A stretch of 30,873 nucleotides of DNA from DASUAS01 sp036271015 (GCA_036271015.1 DATBBL010000214.1:1-30873), one strand, 5' to 3'; shown: positions 21,638 to 29,822, counted from the first letter of the stretch. The notes: generated by a model not told the origin, from the letters alone. Numbers and translations: made by a program.

Positions 21638-22737
21638 GTGAACGGTCCGCGATCGCCCGGCTCAACGACTTCGGGCAGAGCCCGTGGTACGACAACCTCG
21701 CTCGGCCGCTGCTCACCGGCGGCGGGCTGCAGCAGCTGGTCGACGACGATGGGATCCGCGGGGTCACGTCGAACCCGACGATCCTCGACAAGGCCATCGG
21801 TGCCGGTGACGGCTACGACGATGCTCTGGCCGACTGCGCCCGGCGCGGCCTGTCGATCGAGGACACGTACTGGGAGGTGGTGCTCGCCGACATCGTCTCC
21901 GCCGCCGACCTCCTGCGCCCCGTGTACGACGCGCAGGGAGGCGGCGACGGGTTCGTGTCGGTCGAGGTGGCACCCACGCTCGCCCACGACACCGACGGCA
22001 CCATCGCGGCCGCGCGTTCGCTCTTCGGGCGCGTCGACCGGCCCAACGTCATGATCAAGATCCCCGGGACGCTGGAAGGCCTGCCCGCCATCGAGGAGTC
22101 GATCGCGGCCGGCATCAACGTCAACGTCACACTCATCTTCTCCCTCGACCGGCACGACAAGGTGATCGATGCCTACCTCGCTGGCCTCGAGCGCTTCGGG
22201 GCCGGCGGCGGCGACCTGTCGTCGGTGGCGTCGGTGGCGTCGTTCTTCGTGAGCCGGGTCGACACCGAGACCGACCGCCGCCTCCCGGAGGACAGCCCGC
22301 TGCGCGGCCGGGCGGCGGTGGCGAACGCCAAGCTGGCCAATGCGCTGTTTCGCGCGCGCTTCGCGGGCAACCGTTGGGAGGCGCTCGCGGCGAAGGGCGC
22401 GCGCCTGCAGCGCCCGTTGTGGGCGTCGACCTCGACGAAGAACCCGGCCTACTCGTCGACGCTCTACGTCGACGAGCTCATCGGGCGCGACACCGTGAAC
22501 ACCTTGGCGCCCGCCTCGATCGAGTCGCTGCACCACGGCGAGGGCGACCAGCGCCCCGACACCGTGAGCGAAGCGGTGCCCGCCGCGCTGCGGGCCATGA
22601 GCGACCTCGCGGCCGCCGGCGTCGACTTCGAGGACGTCACTGCGACGCTCGAGCGCGAGGGCGTCGACTCCTTCGCGGCGTCGTTCACCGACGCGCTCGG
22701 GACCATCGAGAAGCGACGCGCCGAGGTCACGTCCTGA
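21634..22737 (+). CDS. tal: Transaldolase
   Basis: 367 aa, matching the actinobacterial type. Signatures are RLNDFGQSPWYDNLAR, GVTSNPTILDKAI, VSVEVAPTLAHDTDGT, and the Schiff-base lysine Lys142 in NVMIKIPGTLEGLPAIEE, followed by NVNVTLIFSLDRHD. It moves a dihydroxyacetone unit between sugar phosphates and works with transketolase. ATG 21634 has AGGAG 9 nt upstream and matches the family start MSERSAIARLNDFG. The open frame extends upstream, but over the hairpin spacer. It is followed by a 52-bp convergent gap and not by zwf/opcA as in many actinobacteria. Confidence 0.96.
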   Translation: MSERSAIARLNDFGQSPWYDNLARPLLTGGGLQQLVDDDGIRGVTSNPTILDKAIGAGDGYDDALADCARRGLSIEDTYWEVVLADIVSAADLLRPVYDAQGGGDGFVSVEVAPTLAHDTDGTIAAARSLFGRVDRPNVMIKIPGTLEGLPAIEESIAAGINVNVTLIFSLDRHDKVIDAYLAGLERFGAGGGDLSSVASVASFFVSRVDTETDRRLPEDSPLRGRAAVANAKLANALFRARFAGNRWEALAAKGARLQRPLWASTSTKNPAYSSTLYVDELIGRDTVNTLAPASIESLHHGEGDQRPDTVSEAVPAALRAMSDLAAAGVDFEDVTATLEREGVDSFAASFTDALGTIEKRRAEVTS

Positions 22738-22789
22738 CCACGCGCCGCTGGGTGGTGTAGCACGGCAGCACACCGATGACGCCGGGACC

Positions 22790-23866
22790 TCAACGGCATT
22801 CGTCGGCGAGCGCGGCCGCGGCGCGGAGGTGCTCGGCGAGCGCCGCCGGAGGAACGCGCGCGTTGAGCCCGCTGGTGCTGGGCATCACGTAGACCGGTCG
22901 TCCGCCGCACGTCGTGGGCTGCACGCCGGCGACGGCCTTCCGGTCGACGGCGGCGCGCCAACCGGCGAGGCCGACGAAGCACACCGCGCCCGGCCGGAGC
23001 CAGCGCGTCAGGCGCTCGACGCGGGCGAAGCCGTCTCGGTACTCGTCGCGCGTCAGCTCGTCCGCACGGGGAGTGGCCCGCTTCACCAGGTCGGTCATGC
23101 CGACGCCCCGTCCGGTCAGGGCGGCCCGCGTGTCGCGGTCGACGGTCACGATGCCGGCCGCGAGCGCCGCGGCCCAGAACCGGTTGCCGGGCCGGGCGAA
23201 CCCGATGCCCGCGTCGGCCGAGTAGACCGACGGGTTCAGGCCGCACACGAGGAGTCGCATGCCGGGGCCGACGGTGTCGGGGAGCGTGCGGGCGCGCGTG
23301 ACCCGGGCCTCGACCCAGAACGGGTTGTCGTCGTCGACCGCCAGCGCGTCGATGGCGAACCCGGCGCCCACCAGCACGTCGCGCAGCGCGTCCGGGGCCC
23401 AGCCCGCGAAGTAGCGGCCGGGGAAGTCGTCGTCGTCGAGGGGACCGCTGGTCTCGCCCGCGTGCAGCACGAGGTGCACCGGCGCCCCGACCGTCGATGC
23501 CCGGTGCAGGTCGGCGAGCGCGAACGGCAGCCGCTGGTTGGGCACGTGCAGATAGCTCGCGCGCGCCCAACCGGCGCCGAGCGCGCCGCGCCGGAACGGG
23601 AGCGCCTCGAGGTCGGCCTGCACCGGCCAGGCGTCGGGGGCCTCGGCCCGGGCGAGGCCCACCATGGCGTGGGCGGCGTCGAGCGCCACGACCGGACGGC
23701 CGAGGTAGGGCAGGTGCAGGCCGGCGCCGCAGCCGAGGTCGACGCTGACCGCGCCCGGAGGGGTGGCCGCGGCGAGCGATCGCACCTGGTCGAGGAAGCG
23801 GGGGCGGCGCCGATCGCGCCACTCCTCCGCTCGTTCCTCGTACACCGCAACCGTGTCGCGCTCCAT
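22790..23866 (-). CDS. SAM methyltransferase fused to mismatch-specific uracil-DNA glycosylase
   Basis: 358 aa. Residues 1-200 are a class I methyltransferase: motif I SVDLGCGAGLHLPYLG (41-56), acidic motif VVALDAAHAMVGLARAEA, PVQADLEALPFRRGAL, then substrate-side segments with HVPNQRLPFALADLHRA. From residue 203 a mismatch-specific uracil/thymine-DNA glycosylase (MUG/TDG) follows: MRLLVCGLNPSVYSADAGIG, ARPGNRFWAAALAAG, GMTDLVKRAT, and VMPSTSGLNARV, which replaces the NPSGLS of E. coli Mug. MUG removes uracil, and ethenocytosine or thymine, opposite G. The frame is continuous with no stop or obvious frameshift at the junction. ATG 23866 lies 6 nt from CATGAT, possibly a leaderless -10. The methyltransferase substrate is unknown. 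Confidence 0.85.
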   Translation of the reverse strand: MERDTVAVYEERAEEWRDRRRPRFLDQVRSLAAATPPGAVSVDLGCGAGLHLPYLGRPVVALDAAHAMVGLARAEAPDAWPVQADLEALPFRRGALGAGWARASYLHVPNQRLPFALADLHRASTVGAPVHLVLHAGETSGPLDDDDFPGRYFAGWAPDALRDVLVGAGFAIDALAVDDDNPFWVEARVTRARTLPDTVGPGMRLLVCGLNPSVYSADAGIGFARPGNRFWAAALAAGIVTVDRDTRAALTGRGVGMTDLVKRATPRADELTRDEYRDGFARVERLTRWLRPGAVCFVGLAGWRAAVDRKAVAGVQPTTCGGRPVYVMPSTSGLNARVPPAALAEHLRAAAALADECR

Positions 23867-23871
23867 GTCCG

Positions 23872-23877
23872 TATCAT
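23872..23877 (+). promoter_or_regulatory. Leaderless-type -10 of pgl
   Basis: TATCAT, 7 nt before GTG 23885. If real, transcription starts after ATG 23876, so translation would begin at GTG 23885. The overlapping CATGAT on the opposite strand could serve the fusion gene. Confidence 0.5.
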
Positions 23878-23884
23878 GACCGCC

Positions 23885-24529
23885 GTGCACGGTGAGCTCC
23901 GGGTGGTCGACGACGTTCCGGTCGCGTTCGCCGACCTCGTCGTCGCCGAGGGGCCGCGGTCGATCGCCTTCTCCGGCGGGTCGACCGCCCGCCAGAGCTA
24001 CGAGCAGCTCGCCGCGCGCGGCGACCAGGTCGCGTGGCCCGACGTCGACGTGTGGTTCGGCGACGAACGCTGGGTGCCGGTCGACGACCCCGAGTCGAAC
24101 GAGGGCATGACGCGCGCCGTGCTCATCGACCGCGTGCCGGTGCGCGCGGTGCACTCGATGTGCGGCGCGGGCGACACCATCGACGCCGCCGCCGCGGCCT
24201 ACGACGCCGAGGTCGCCGCGGCGCCGCCGATCGACCTCGTGCACCTCGGGCTGGGACCCGACGGTCACACCGCGTCGCTCTTTCCCGGCTCGGCGGCGCT
24301 CGAGGTTGACGATCGCCTCGTCGTGCCGAACGCGGACGACCTCCATCCCCACCCGCGCCTCACGTTCACGTTCCCCGCCCTCGCCCGCTCGCGACTCGTC
24401 GTGTTCACCGTGGCCGGTGAGGACAAGCGCGACGCGCTCGCGCGCGTCCGTGCCGGAGAGGACCTTCCCGCCGCCCACGTCGACGCCGAGCGCGTGGTGT
24501 GGCTGGTCGACCCCGCCGCGCTCGGCTGA
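23885..24529 (+). CDS. pgl: 6-phosphogluconolactonase
   Basis: 214 aa from GTG 23885 (ATG 23876 adds three residues). Family signatures: IAFSGGSTARQSYEQLAAR, VDVWFGDERWVPVDDPESN, GLGPDGHTASLFPGSAAL, and the C-terminal VFTVAGEDKRDALARV. It hydrolyses 6-phosphogluconolactone in the oxidative pentose phosphate pathway. It is slightly shorter at the N-terminus than many homologues. Upstream tkt and tal are on the same strand, but the divergent fusion gene separates them, and no glucose-6-phosphate dehydrogenase gene is nearby. Confidence 0.94.
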   Translation: MHGELRVVDDVPVAFADLVVAEGPRSIAFSGGSTARQSYEQLAARGDQVAWPDVDVWFGDERWVPVDDPESNEGMTRAVLIDRVPVRAVHSMCGAGDTIDAAAAAYDAEVAAAPPIDLVHLGLGPDGHTASLFPGSAALEVDDRLVVPNADDLHPHPRLTFTFPALARSRLVVFTVAGEDKRDALARVRAGEDLPAAHVDAERVVWLVDPAALG

Positions 24530-24532
24530 CCC

Positions 24533-24542
24533 GGAGGTGATC
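24533..24542 (+). promoter_or_regulatory. Strong ribosome site of the NTF2-like gene
   Basis: GGAGGTGATC complements ten bases of the 16S anti-Shine-Dalgarno and lies just before ATG 24545, predicting strong translation. It falls in the 15-bp gap after pgl. Confidence 0.75.
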
Positions 24543-24544
24543 CC

Positions 24545-25081
24545 ATGGAAGTGTGGGAGCTCGTCGCGCGCGAGAGCATCCGCGACTGCATCGCCCGCTA
24601 CAACGCCAACGGCGACAGCGGTCGCATCGACCAGATGGTCGAGGTGTTCGCTCCGGACGGCATCATGGAGACGGGCAGTGGGCGCTACGAGGGACGTGAG
24701 GCCATCCACGCGTTCATGTCGTCGGTGGTGACGCGCGGTCGGCCGCAACCGTCCGCCGCCGCGGGCGAGTCGATCGTCATGACGCCCACCGAGGAGTGGA
24801 TCGCGCGCGGTGGTGTCCCGTTCATCCGGCACTTCACCGCCACCACCCAGATCGACGTGCTGAGCGAGACGTCGGCCCGGTCGCGGTCCTACTACCTTTT
24901 CCTCACCGTCCACGGGCTCGACCACTGGGGCCGCTACCTCGACGAGTTCGCGCCGGTCGACGGCCGGTGGTTCATCACGCATCGACGGGAGATCACGGAT
25001 GCCGCCTTCGAGGGCGGATGGGGTGCGCGCGCGGCCGGTGACGGCGACATCGACCACCTCACCCGACCGCTCCAGTTCTGA
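24545..25081 (+). CDS. SnoaL/NTF2-like protein
   Basis: 178 aa. The pattern is that of a cone-shaped NTF2-like fold: an N-terminal helix pair (LVARESIRDCIARYNANGDS), then MVEVFAPDGIMETGSGRYEG and REAIHAFMSS, then long strands (FIRHFTATTQIDVL, SRSYYLFLTVHGLDHWGRYLDEF, GRWFITHRREITDAAF). Members include polyketide cyclases, steroid isomerases and binding proteins, and this long form is common in actinobacteria degrading steroids or aromatics. No catalytic set can be assigned. It sits between pgl and fbiC with an excellent ribosome site. Confidence 0.78.
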   Translation: MEVWELVARESIRDCIARYNANGDSGRIDQMVEVFAPDGIMETGSGRYEGREAIHAFMSSVVTRGRPQPSAAAGESIVMTPTEEWIARGGVPFIRHFTATTQIDVLSETSARSRSYYLFLTVHGLDHWGRYLDEFAPVDGRWFITHRREITDAAFEGGWGARAAGDGDIDHLTRPLQF

Positions 25082-25100
25082 ACCGGGTCGGGAACCCGGT
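25082..25100 (+). terminator. Hairpin after the NTF2-like gene
   Basis: ACCGGGT / ACCCGGT, 7-bp stem with a 5-nt loop, starting one base after the stop. No T-tract follows; it may end the pgl transcript before the fbiC promoter. Confidence 0.4.
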
Positions 25101-25121
25101 CGTCCCCCGACGCGTGGCGGG

Positions 25122-25127
25122 TAGCCT
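25122..25127 (+). promoter_or_regulatory. Leaderless-type -10 of fbiC
   Basis: TAGCCT, 7 nt before ATG 25135. It decides the start in favour of ATG 25135 over GTG 25114. Confidence 0.6.
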
Positions 25128-25134
25128 CCCGCAC

Positions 25135-27570
25135 ATGGCCGCGATCGTCGACCACGGCGTCGACCCGACCGTCGACGTCGAGGCATTGCTCGAGTCGCCC
25201 GTCGCCGAGCTCATGGCGCGTGCCGCGGCGCGCCGCGACGCCGCCCATGGGGCGCGGGTCACCTTCTCGCCCAAGGTGTTCATCCCGCTCACCATGCTGT
25301 GTCGCGACAAGTGCGGCTACTGCACCTTCGCCAAGCCGCCCGCGCACCTGGTCTCGCCCTACCTGGAGCTCGACGAGGTGCTGGCCATCGCACGGCGGGG
25401 GGCGGCGCTCGGCTGCTACGAGGCGCTCTTCACCCTGGGCGAGGCGCCCGAGGCGCGCTACCCCGACGCCGCCGCCTGGCTGGCCGACCGGGGCTACGCC
25501 TCGACCGTCGACTACCTCGTCGCCGCGGCCGGCGTCGTGCTCACCGAGACCGGACTGCTCCCCCACGCCAACGCGGGGGCGCTCACCGAGGAGGAGCTGG
25601 TCCGGCTCCGGGCGGTGTCGCCGTCGCAGGGGATGATGCTCGAGACCCTCGCCGCCCGTCTCGGTGAACCGGGCGGCCCGCACGCCGGCGCCCCCGACAA
25701 GACCCCGGAACGGCGCCTGGGCACGCTGGAGGCCGCGGGCCGGGCCCGGGTGCCGTTCACCACCGGGATCCTGGTCGGCATCGGCGAGACCCGGGCCGAG
25801 CGGCTGGAGGCGCTCCTCGCCATCGCCGCCGCTCACGAGCGCCACGGTCACGTGCAGGAGGTGATCGTCCAGAACTTCCTGCCCAAGCCGGGTACGTCGA
25901 TGTGGCGCGCCCCCGCGTGTGACGCCGACGAGCTCCTCTGGACGATCGCCGCCGCCCGGCTGGTGCTCGACCCCTCGATCCACCTGCAGGCGCCGCCCAA
26001 CCTGTCCGAGCCCGACGACCTCGCCGCGCTGGTGGCGGCCGGGATCGACGACTGGGGCGGCGTCTCCCCCGTGACCCCCGACCACGTGAACCCCGAGCGA
26101 CCGTGGCCGCAGCTCGACGTCCTCCGCCGGGCCACCGAGGCCGCGGGCAAGACGCTCGCACCGCGCCTCACCGTGTACTCCGAGTACGTGCGCGACGGCG
26201 ATCGCTGGCTCCACGACGACGTGCGCTTCGCGGTGCGCTGCGCCTCCGACCTCGAGGGCCTGGCGCGCGACGACGACTGGGCCGCGGGCGGCGGGACCAC
26301 GCCTCCCGCGCTGCTCCCGGCGTCGGTGCCACCGGGGTGGACGGCCCGGGCCCGCACGCCGGTGGGCGAGGTGCTCGACGGCGTCCTCGCCGGCGAGGAG
26401 GTCGACGTCGACGAGATCGTGACCCTGCTCGGCGCGCGCGGACCCGACTTCCTCGAGGTTGCCGCGGTCGCCGACCAGCTCCGGCGCGACACCGTGGGTG
26501 ATCCGGTCACGTTCGTCCGCAACCGGAACATCAACTACACGAACGTGTGCACCTTCAAGTGCAGGTTCTGCGCGTTCTCGAAGGGTCCGCTCTCACTGAA
26601 CCTCCGTGGCTCGCCGTACCTCCTCGATCACGAGGAGATCCAGCGCCGCGTCCTGGAAGCGGTCGACTGCGGCGCCACCGAGGTGTGCCTGCAGGGCGGC
26701 ATCCACCCCGACTTCGACGGCAACTACTACCTCTCGGTCGCTCGTGCGGTGAAGGAGGTCGCGCCGCAGATCCACGTGCACGGCTTCACCGCGCTCGAGG
26801 TCACCGAGGGCGCCCGCCGCCTCGGCATGCCCCTGCGCGACTACCTGACTTCGGCGAAGGGAGCCGGCCTGGCCACGCTGCCGGGCACCGCGGCCGAGAT
26901 CCTCGACGACGAGGTGCGGGCCATCATCTGCCCCGACAAGATCGACACCGAGGAGTGGCTCGACGCCCATCGCACCGCGCACTCCGTCGGGCTGCGCTCG
27001 AACGTCACCATCATGTTCGGGCACGTGGAGCGGCCGGAGCACATCGCCCGTCACCTCGTGCGCACGCGCGTCGTCCAGAAGGAGACCGGCGGCTTCACCG
27101 AGTTCGTGCCGCTGCCGTTCGTGCACATGGCCACTCCGATCTTCCTGCAGCACAAGGCGCGGCGCGGGCCCACGATGCGCGAGGTGCTGCTCGTGCACGC
27201 GGTGGGCCGCATCGCGTACCGGAATTGGATCGACAACGTGCAGGTGTCGTGGGTCAAGACCGGTGTCACCGGTGCCCGCCAGGCGCTCCAGGCCGGGTGC
27301 AACGACCTCGGCGGCACCCTGATGGACGAGAACATCTCGCGTGCCGCGGGCGCCAGCCACGGGCAGGAGCTCGACGAGTCCGAGCTGCGCGCCATCGTCG
27401 AGCCGCTGGGTCGCCCGCTCGAGCAGCGCACGACGCTTTATGGCCGCACCCGCACCGAGGGGCGTCGGCTGCGGCCACCGCCCGAGACGGTCGAGGCCGA
27501 CCGGATCGCCGCCGCGGCCCAGGAGGGCGTGCCGGTCACGCTGGGCGGTGTGCGGAGCTCCACGTCGTGA
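25135..27570 (+). CDS. fbiC: FbiC, fused CofG-CofH F420 (FO) synthase
   Basis: 811 aa with two radical-SAM halves. The CofG half has Cys56, Cys60 and Cys63 (CRDKCGYCTFAKPP), then SPSQGMMLE and VIVQNFLPKPGT. The CofH half has Cys472, Cys476 and Cys479 (VCTFKCRFCAFSKGP), then GATEVCLQGGIHPDFDG, IMFGHVERPEH, and FVPLPFVH. The two activities join 5-amino-6-ribitylaminouracil and tyrosine to 7,8-didemethyl-8-hydroxy-5-deazariboflavin, the precursor of coenzyme F420. Fusion in one chain is typical of actinobacteria. The stop overlaps the PfkB-kinase start as GTGA, so that gene is coupled. Confidence 0.97.
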   Translation: MAAIVDHGVDPTVDVEALLESPVAELMARAAARRDAAHGARVTFSPKVFIPLTMLCRDKCGYCTFAKPPAHLVSPYLELDEVLAIARRGAALGCYEALFTLGEAPEARYPDAAAWLADRGYASTVDYLVAAAGVVLTETGLLPHANAGALTEEELVRLRAVSPSQGMMLETLAARLGEPGGPHAGAPDKTPERRLGTLEAAGRARVPFTTGILVGIGETRAERLEALLAIAAAHERHGHVQEVIVQNFLPKPGTSMWRAPACDADELLWTIAAARLVLDPSIHLQAPPNLSEPDDLAALVAAGIDDWGGVSPVTPDHVNPERPWPQLDVLRRATEAAGKTLAPRLTVYSEYVRDGDRWLHDDVRFAVRCASDLEGLARDDDWAAGGGTTPPALLPASVPPGWTARARTPVGEVLDGVLAGEEVDVDEIVTLLGARGPDFLEVAAVADQLRRDTVGDPVTFVRNRNINYTNVCTFKCRFCAFSKGPLSLNLRGSPYLLDHEEIQRRVLEAVDCGATEVCLQGGIHPDFDGNYYLSVARAVKEVAPQIHVHGFTALEVTEGARRLGMPLRDYLTSAKGAGLATLPGTAAEILDDEVRAIICPDKIDTEEWLDAHRTAHSVGLRSNVTIMFGHVERPEHIARHLVRTRVVQKETGGFTEFVPLPFVHMATPIFLQHKARRGPTMREVLLVHAVGRIAYRNWIDNVQVSWVKTGVTGARQALQAGCNDLGGTLMDENISRAAGASHGQELDESELRAIVEPLGRPLEQRTTLYGRTRTEGRRLRPPPETVEADRIAAAAQEGVPVTLGGVRSSTS

Positions 27571-28559
27571 GCGACCGCATCGACATCGTGGGCATCGGCA
27601 ACGCCCTGGTCGACGTCCTGAGCCACGAGTCCCACGAGTTCGTGGCCGCTCAGGACCTCACGCCGGGGGCGATGACCCTGATCGACACCGCGCGCGCCGA
27701 GGCGCTCTACGCCGCGATGGGTCCCGCGGTGGAGATCTCGGGTGGGTCGGCGGCGAACACCCTGGTCGGCGTCACGTCGTTCGGCGGCAGCGCCGCCTTC
27801 GTCGGCCGGGTGGCCGACGACGAGCTCGGGGCGGTGTTCGGGCACGACATCCGCGCCGCGGGCGTCGAGTTCCGGGCCAAGCCCGCATCCGGTGGCGAGC
27901 CCACCGGCCGCTGCCTGATCATCGTCACCCCCGACGCCCAACGCACCATGAACACCTATCTCGGGGCGTCCGCCCAGCTGGGCCCGGCCGACGTCGACCA
28001 CGAGCTGGTCGCCCGGGCGCAGGTCCTCTACCTCGAGGGCTACCTCTGGGACGAGCCCGATGCGAAGGCCGCCTACCGTCTCGCGGCCCGCACCGCCCAC
28101 GACGCCGGCAACCGGGTGGCGTTCACGCTGTCGGACTCGTTCTGCGTCGACCGGCACCGCGACGAGTTCCTCGAGCTGGTCGAGTCCGAGGTCGACGTGC
28201 TGTTCGCCAACGAGGCCGAGATCACCTCGCTGTACGAGGTCGACGAGTTCGACGACGCCCTGCAGCGCGTGCAGCACCACTGCGAGATCGCGGCGCTCAC
28301 TCGCAGCGAGCGGGGCGCGGTGATCGTCGCTCGCGACGAGGTGCACGTGGTCGACGCGCACCCCGTGGCCGAGGTCGTCGACACGACCGGGGCCGGCGAC
28401 CAGTTCGCCGCCGGCTTCCTCTTCGGGCTCACCCACGGCTACCACCTGGGCACCGCCGCCCGGCTCGGCGCGCGGGCCGCCGCGGAGGTGATCGGCCACT
28501 TGGGTGCGCGGCCCGAGGCGGCGCTGGCCACGCTCGCGGCGCCGCTGCTCGGCGACTGA
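27567..28559 (+). CDS. PfkB-family kinase, adenosine-kinase-like
   Basis: 330 aa. Signatures are IVGIGNALVDVLSHESHEFV at the N-terminus, SGGSAANTLVGV, GRVADDELGAVFGHDIRAAGV, LYLEGYLWDE, FANEAEITSLY, and the anion-hole/catalytic motif VVDTTGAGDQFAAGFLFG with its catalytic Asp. The N-terminus and the GGSAANT motif match the adenosine kinase-like subgroup of the ribokinase family, which makes AMP from adenosine; another nucleoside or sugar is possible. GTG 27567 overlaps the fbiC stop as GTGA. Confidence 0.85.
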   Translation: MSDRIDIVGIGNALVDVLSHESHEFVAAQDLTPGAMTLIDTARAEALYAAMGPAVEISGGSAANTLVGVTSFGGSAAFVGRVADDELGAVFGHDIRAAGVEFRAKPASGGEPTGRCLIIVTPDAQRTMNTYLGASAQLGPADVDHELVARAQVLYLEGYLWDEPDAKAAYRLAARTAHDAGNRVAFTLSDSFCVDRHRDEFLELVESEVDVLFANEAEITSLYEVDEFDDALQRVQHHCEIAALTRSERGAVIVARDEVHVVDAHPVAEVVDTTGAGDQFAAGFLFGLTHGYHLGTAARLGARAAAEVIGHLGARPEAALATLAAPLLGD

Positions 28560-28595
28560 GCGCCCAGCCCGACCGCCGCGCCTCATCGCCCGCTC

Positions 28596-28601
28596 TAGCC
28601 T
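28596..28601 (+). promoter_or_regulatory. Leaderless-type -10 of the LOG-family gene
   Basis: TAGCCT, 7 nt before ATG 28609. It selects this start over the upstream frame that overlaps the kinase. Confidence 0.6.
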
Positions 28602-28608
28602 GCGGACG

Positions 28609-29661
28609 ATGAAGCTCCCCAGGTATCGGACCGGCGACGCCGCCCTCGACGATGACGTCGCGGCGCTGGTCGAGCGGGTCAGCGACCCCGCCGACGCCGA
28701 TCTGATCTTCGAGCTGGTGACGTCGGCGCTGCGACTGGCGAGCGACGGCGCCGACCGCGGTGACCTGAAGATCGCCAACGCCGCGCTGAAGGAGATGCGC
28801 CACTCCTTCCACGTGTTCGCGCCTTACCGCGCGGCCCGGAAGGTCGCCATCTTCGGGTCAGCCCGCACCCAGCCCGACAGCCCGCTCTACGTGCAGGCGC
28901 GCGATCTCGCCGCCGCGCTGGCCGCGCTCGACTGGATGGTCGTGACCGGCGCCGGGCCCGGCATCATGGAAGCCGGGATCGAGGGCGCGGGCACCGACAA
29001 CGCGTTCGGCGTCGGCATCCTCCTCCCCTTCGAGACCACCACGAGCCAGTTCCTGGCCGACGACCCCAAGCTCATCAACTTCCGGTACTTCTTCACCCGG
29101 AAGCTGGAGTTCATCAAGGAGTCGGACGCGTTCGTGCTCCTCCCCGGCGGGTACGGCACCCTCGACGAGGCGTTCGAGCTGCTCACGCTCCTGCAGACCG
29201 GCAAGGCGCAACCGGCACCGGTGATCATGCTCGACGTCCCCGGCGGCACCTACTGGCAGCACTGGGGCACGTTCGTCGAGCGCGAGTTGGAGCGGCCCGG
29301 CTACGTGTCGCTGGAGGACGACCGCCTCTTCTGCGTGACCGACAGCATCGAGACCGCGGTCGACGAGATCGTCGGCTTCTACTCGAACTACCACTCGCAG
29401 CGCTTCGTGAAGGGACGCCTCGTCCTCCGCATGCGCCACGCACCCGCGCCCGACGAGCTGGCCTCGCTCAACCGCGAGTTCGCCGACATCGTCGCGCGCG
29501 GCGAGATCGACGTGATCGGCCCGACCCCGGAGGAGGTCGCCGACGACGACCACGTCGACCTCGAGCGCATCGCCTTCCGCTTCGACCGGCACGGGTGGGC
29601 ACGGCTCCGGATGCTCGTCGACCGGCTGAACGGGCGCGCGGCGCCGGAGGCACCGGGATGA
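28609..29661 (+). CDS. LOG-family protein (nucleotide 5'-monophosphate nucleosidase-like)
   Basis: 350 aa. An N-terminal helical region (LPRYRTGDAALDDDVAALVE) precedes a Rossmann-like LOG core: KVAIFGSART, MVVTGAGPGIMEAGIEGA, RKLEFIKESDAFVLLPGGYG followed by TLDEAFELLTLLQTG. PGGYGT plus the downstream Glu is the hallmark of LOG/YgdH-type proteins, which cleave the N-glycosidic bond of nucleoside monophosphates, the cytokinin-releasing reaction in plants. The protein is longer than classical LOG (about 200 aa), with an extra C-terminal domain. Its stop overlaps a dehydrogenase relic as ATGA. It is likely involved in nucleotide turnover; the substrate is unknown. Confidence 0.88.
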   Translation: MKLPRYRTGDAALDDDVAALVERVSDPADADLIFELVTSALRLASDGADRGDLKIANAALKEMRHSFHVFAPYRAARKVAIFGSARTQPDSPLYVQARDLAAALAALDWMVVTGAGPGIMEAGIEGAGTDNAFGVGILLPFETTTSQFLADDPKLINFRYFFTRKLEFIKESDAFVLLPGGYGTLDEAFELLTLLQTGKAQPAPVIMLDVPGGTYWQHWGTFVERELERPGYVSLEDDRLFCVTDSIETAVDEIVGFYSNYHSQRFVKGRLVLRMRHAPAPDELASLNREFADIVARGEIDVIGPTPEEVADDDHVDLERIAFRFDRHGWARLRMLVDRLNGRAAPEAPG

Positions 29662-29750
29662 GCCAGGTCACCGAGCAGCTCTGCTCCGACGACGCCTCGT
29701 TCGTGCTGGGGCACGCGCTCGCGGTCGACGGCGGCTACGTCGTCCCCTGA
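29658..29750 (+). pseudogene. C-terminal relic of a short-chain dehydrogenase
   Basis: A 30-codon ORF overlapping the LOG stop as ATGA encodes TEQLCSDDASFVLGHALAV followed by DGGYVVP. This is the classic C-terminal end of short-chain dehydrogenase/reductases (FLASDxASFVTGxxLxVDGG). The Rossmann and catalytic parts are absent: upstream is the LOG gene in another frame. It is most simply the remnant of a deleted SDR gene. Whether it is translated is unknown. Confidence 0.75.
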
Positions 29751-29755
29751 CCCCC

Positions 29756-29784
29756 TTGTGCGCGCCCGGGCCCCGGGTTAGGCT
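29756..29784 (+). promoter_or_regulatory. Promoter of the VOC-family gene
   Basis: TTGTGC (29756-29761), a 17-bp spacer and TAGGCT (29779-29784). The predicted start near 29791 gives a leader of about 32 nt with GGAGG at 29813-29817. A short CCCGG / CCGGG stem lies inside the spacer. Confidence 0.6.
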
Positions 29785-29822
29785 GGACGAACACACGTTC
29801 GCCTCGTTCCCCGGAGGTCGCC

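Noticed and set aside
23867..25186. N-terminal extension of the methyltransferase-glycosylase gene across pgl
   Set aside because: It is the antisense shadow of pgl and the NTF2-like gene; the methyltransferase begins naturally at ATG 23866.
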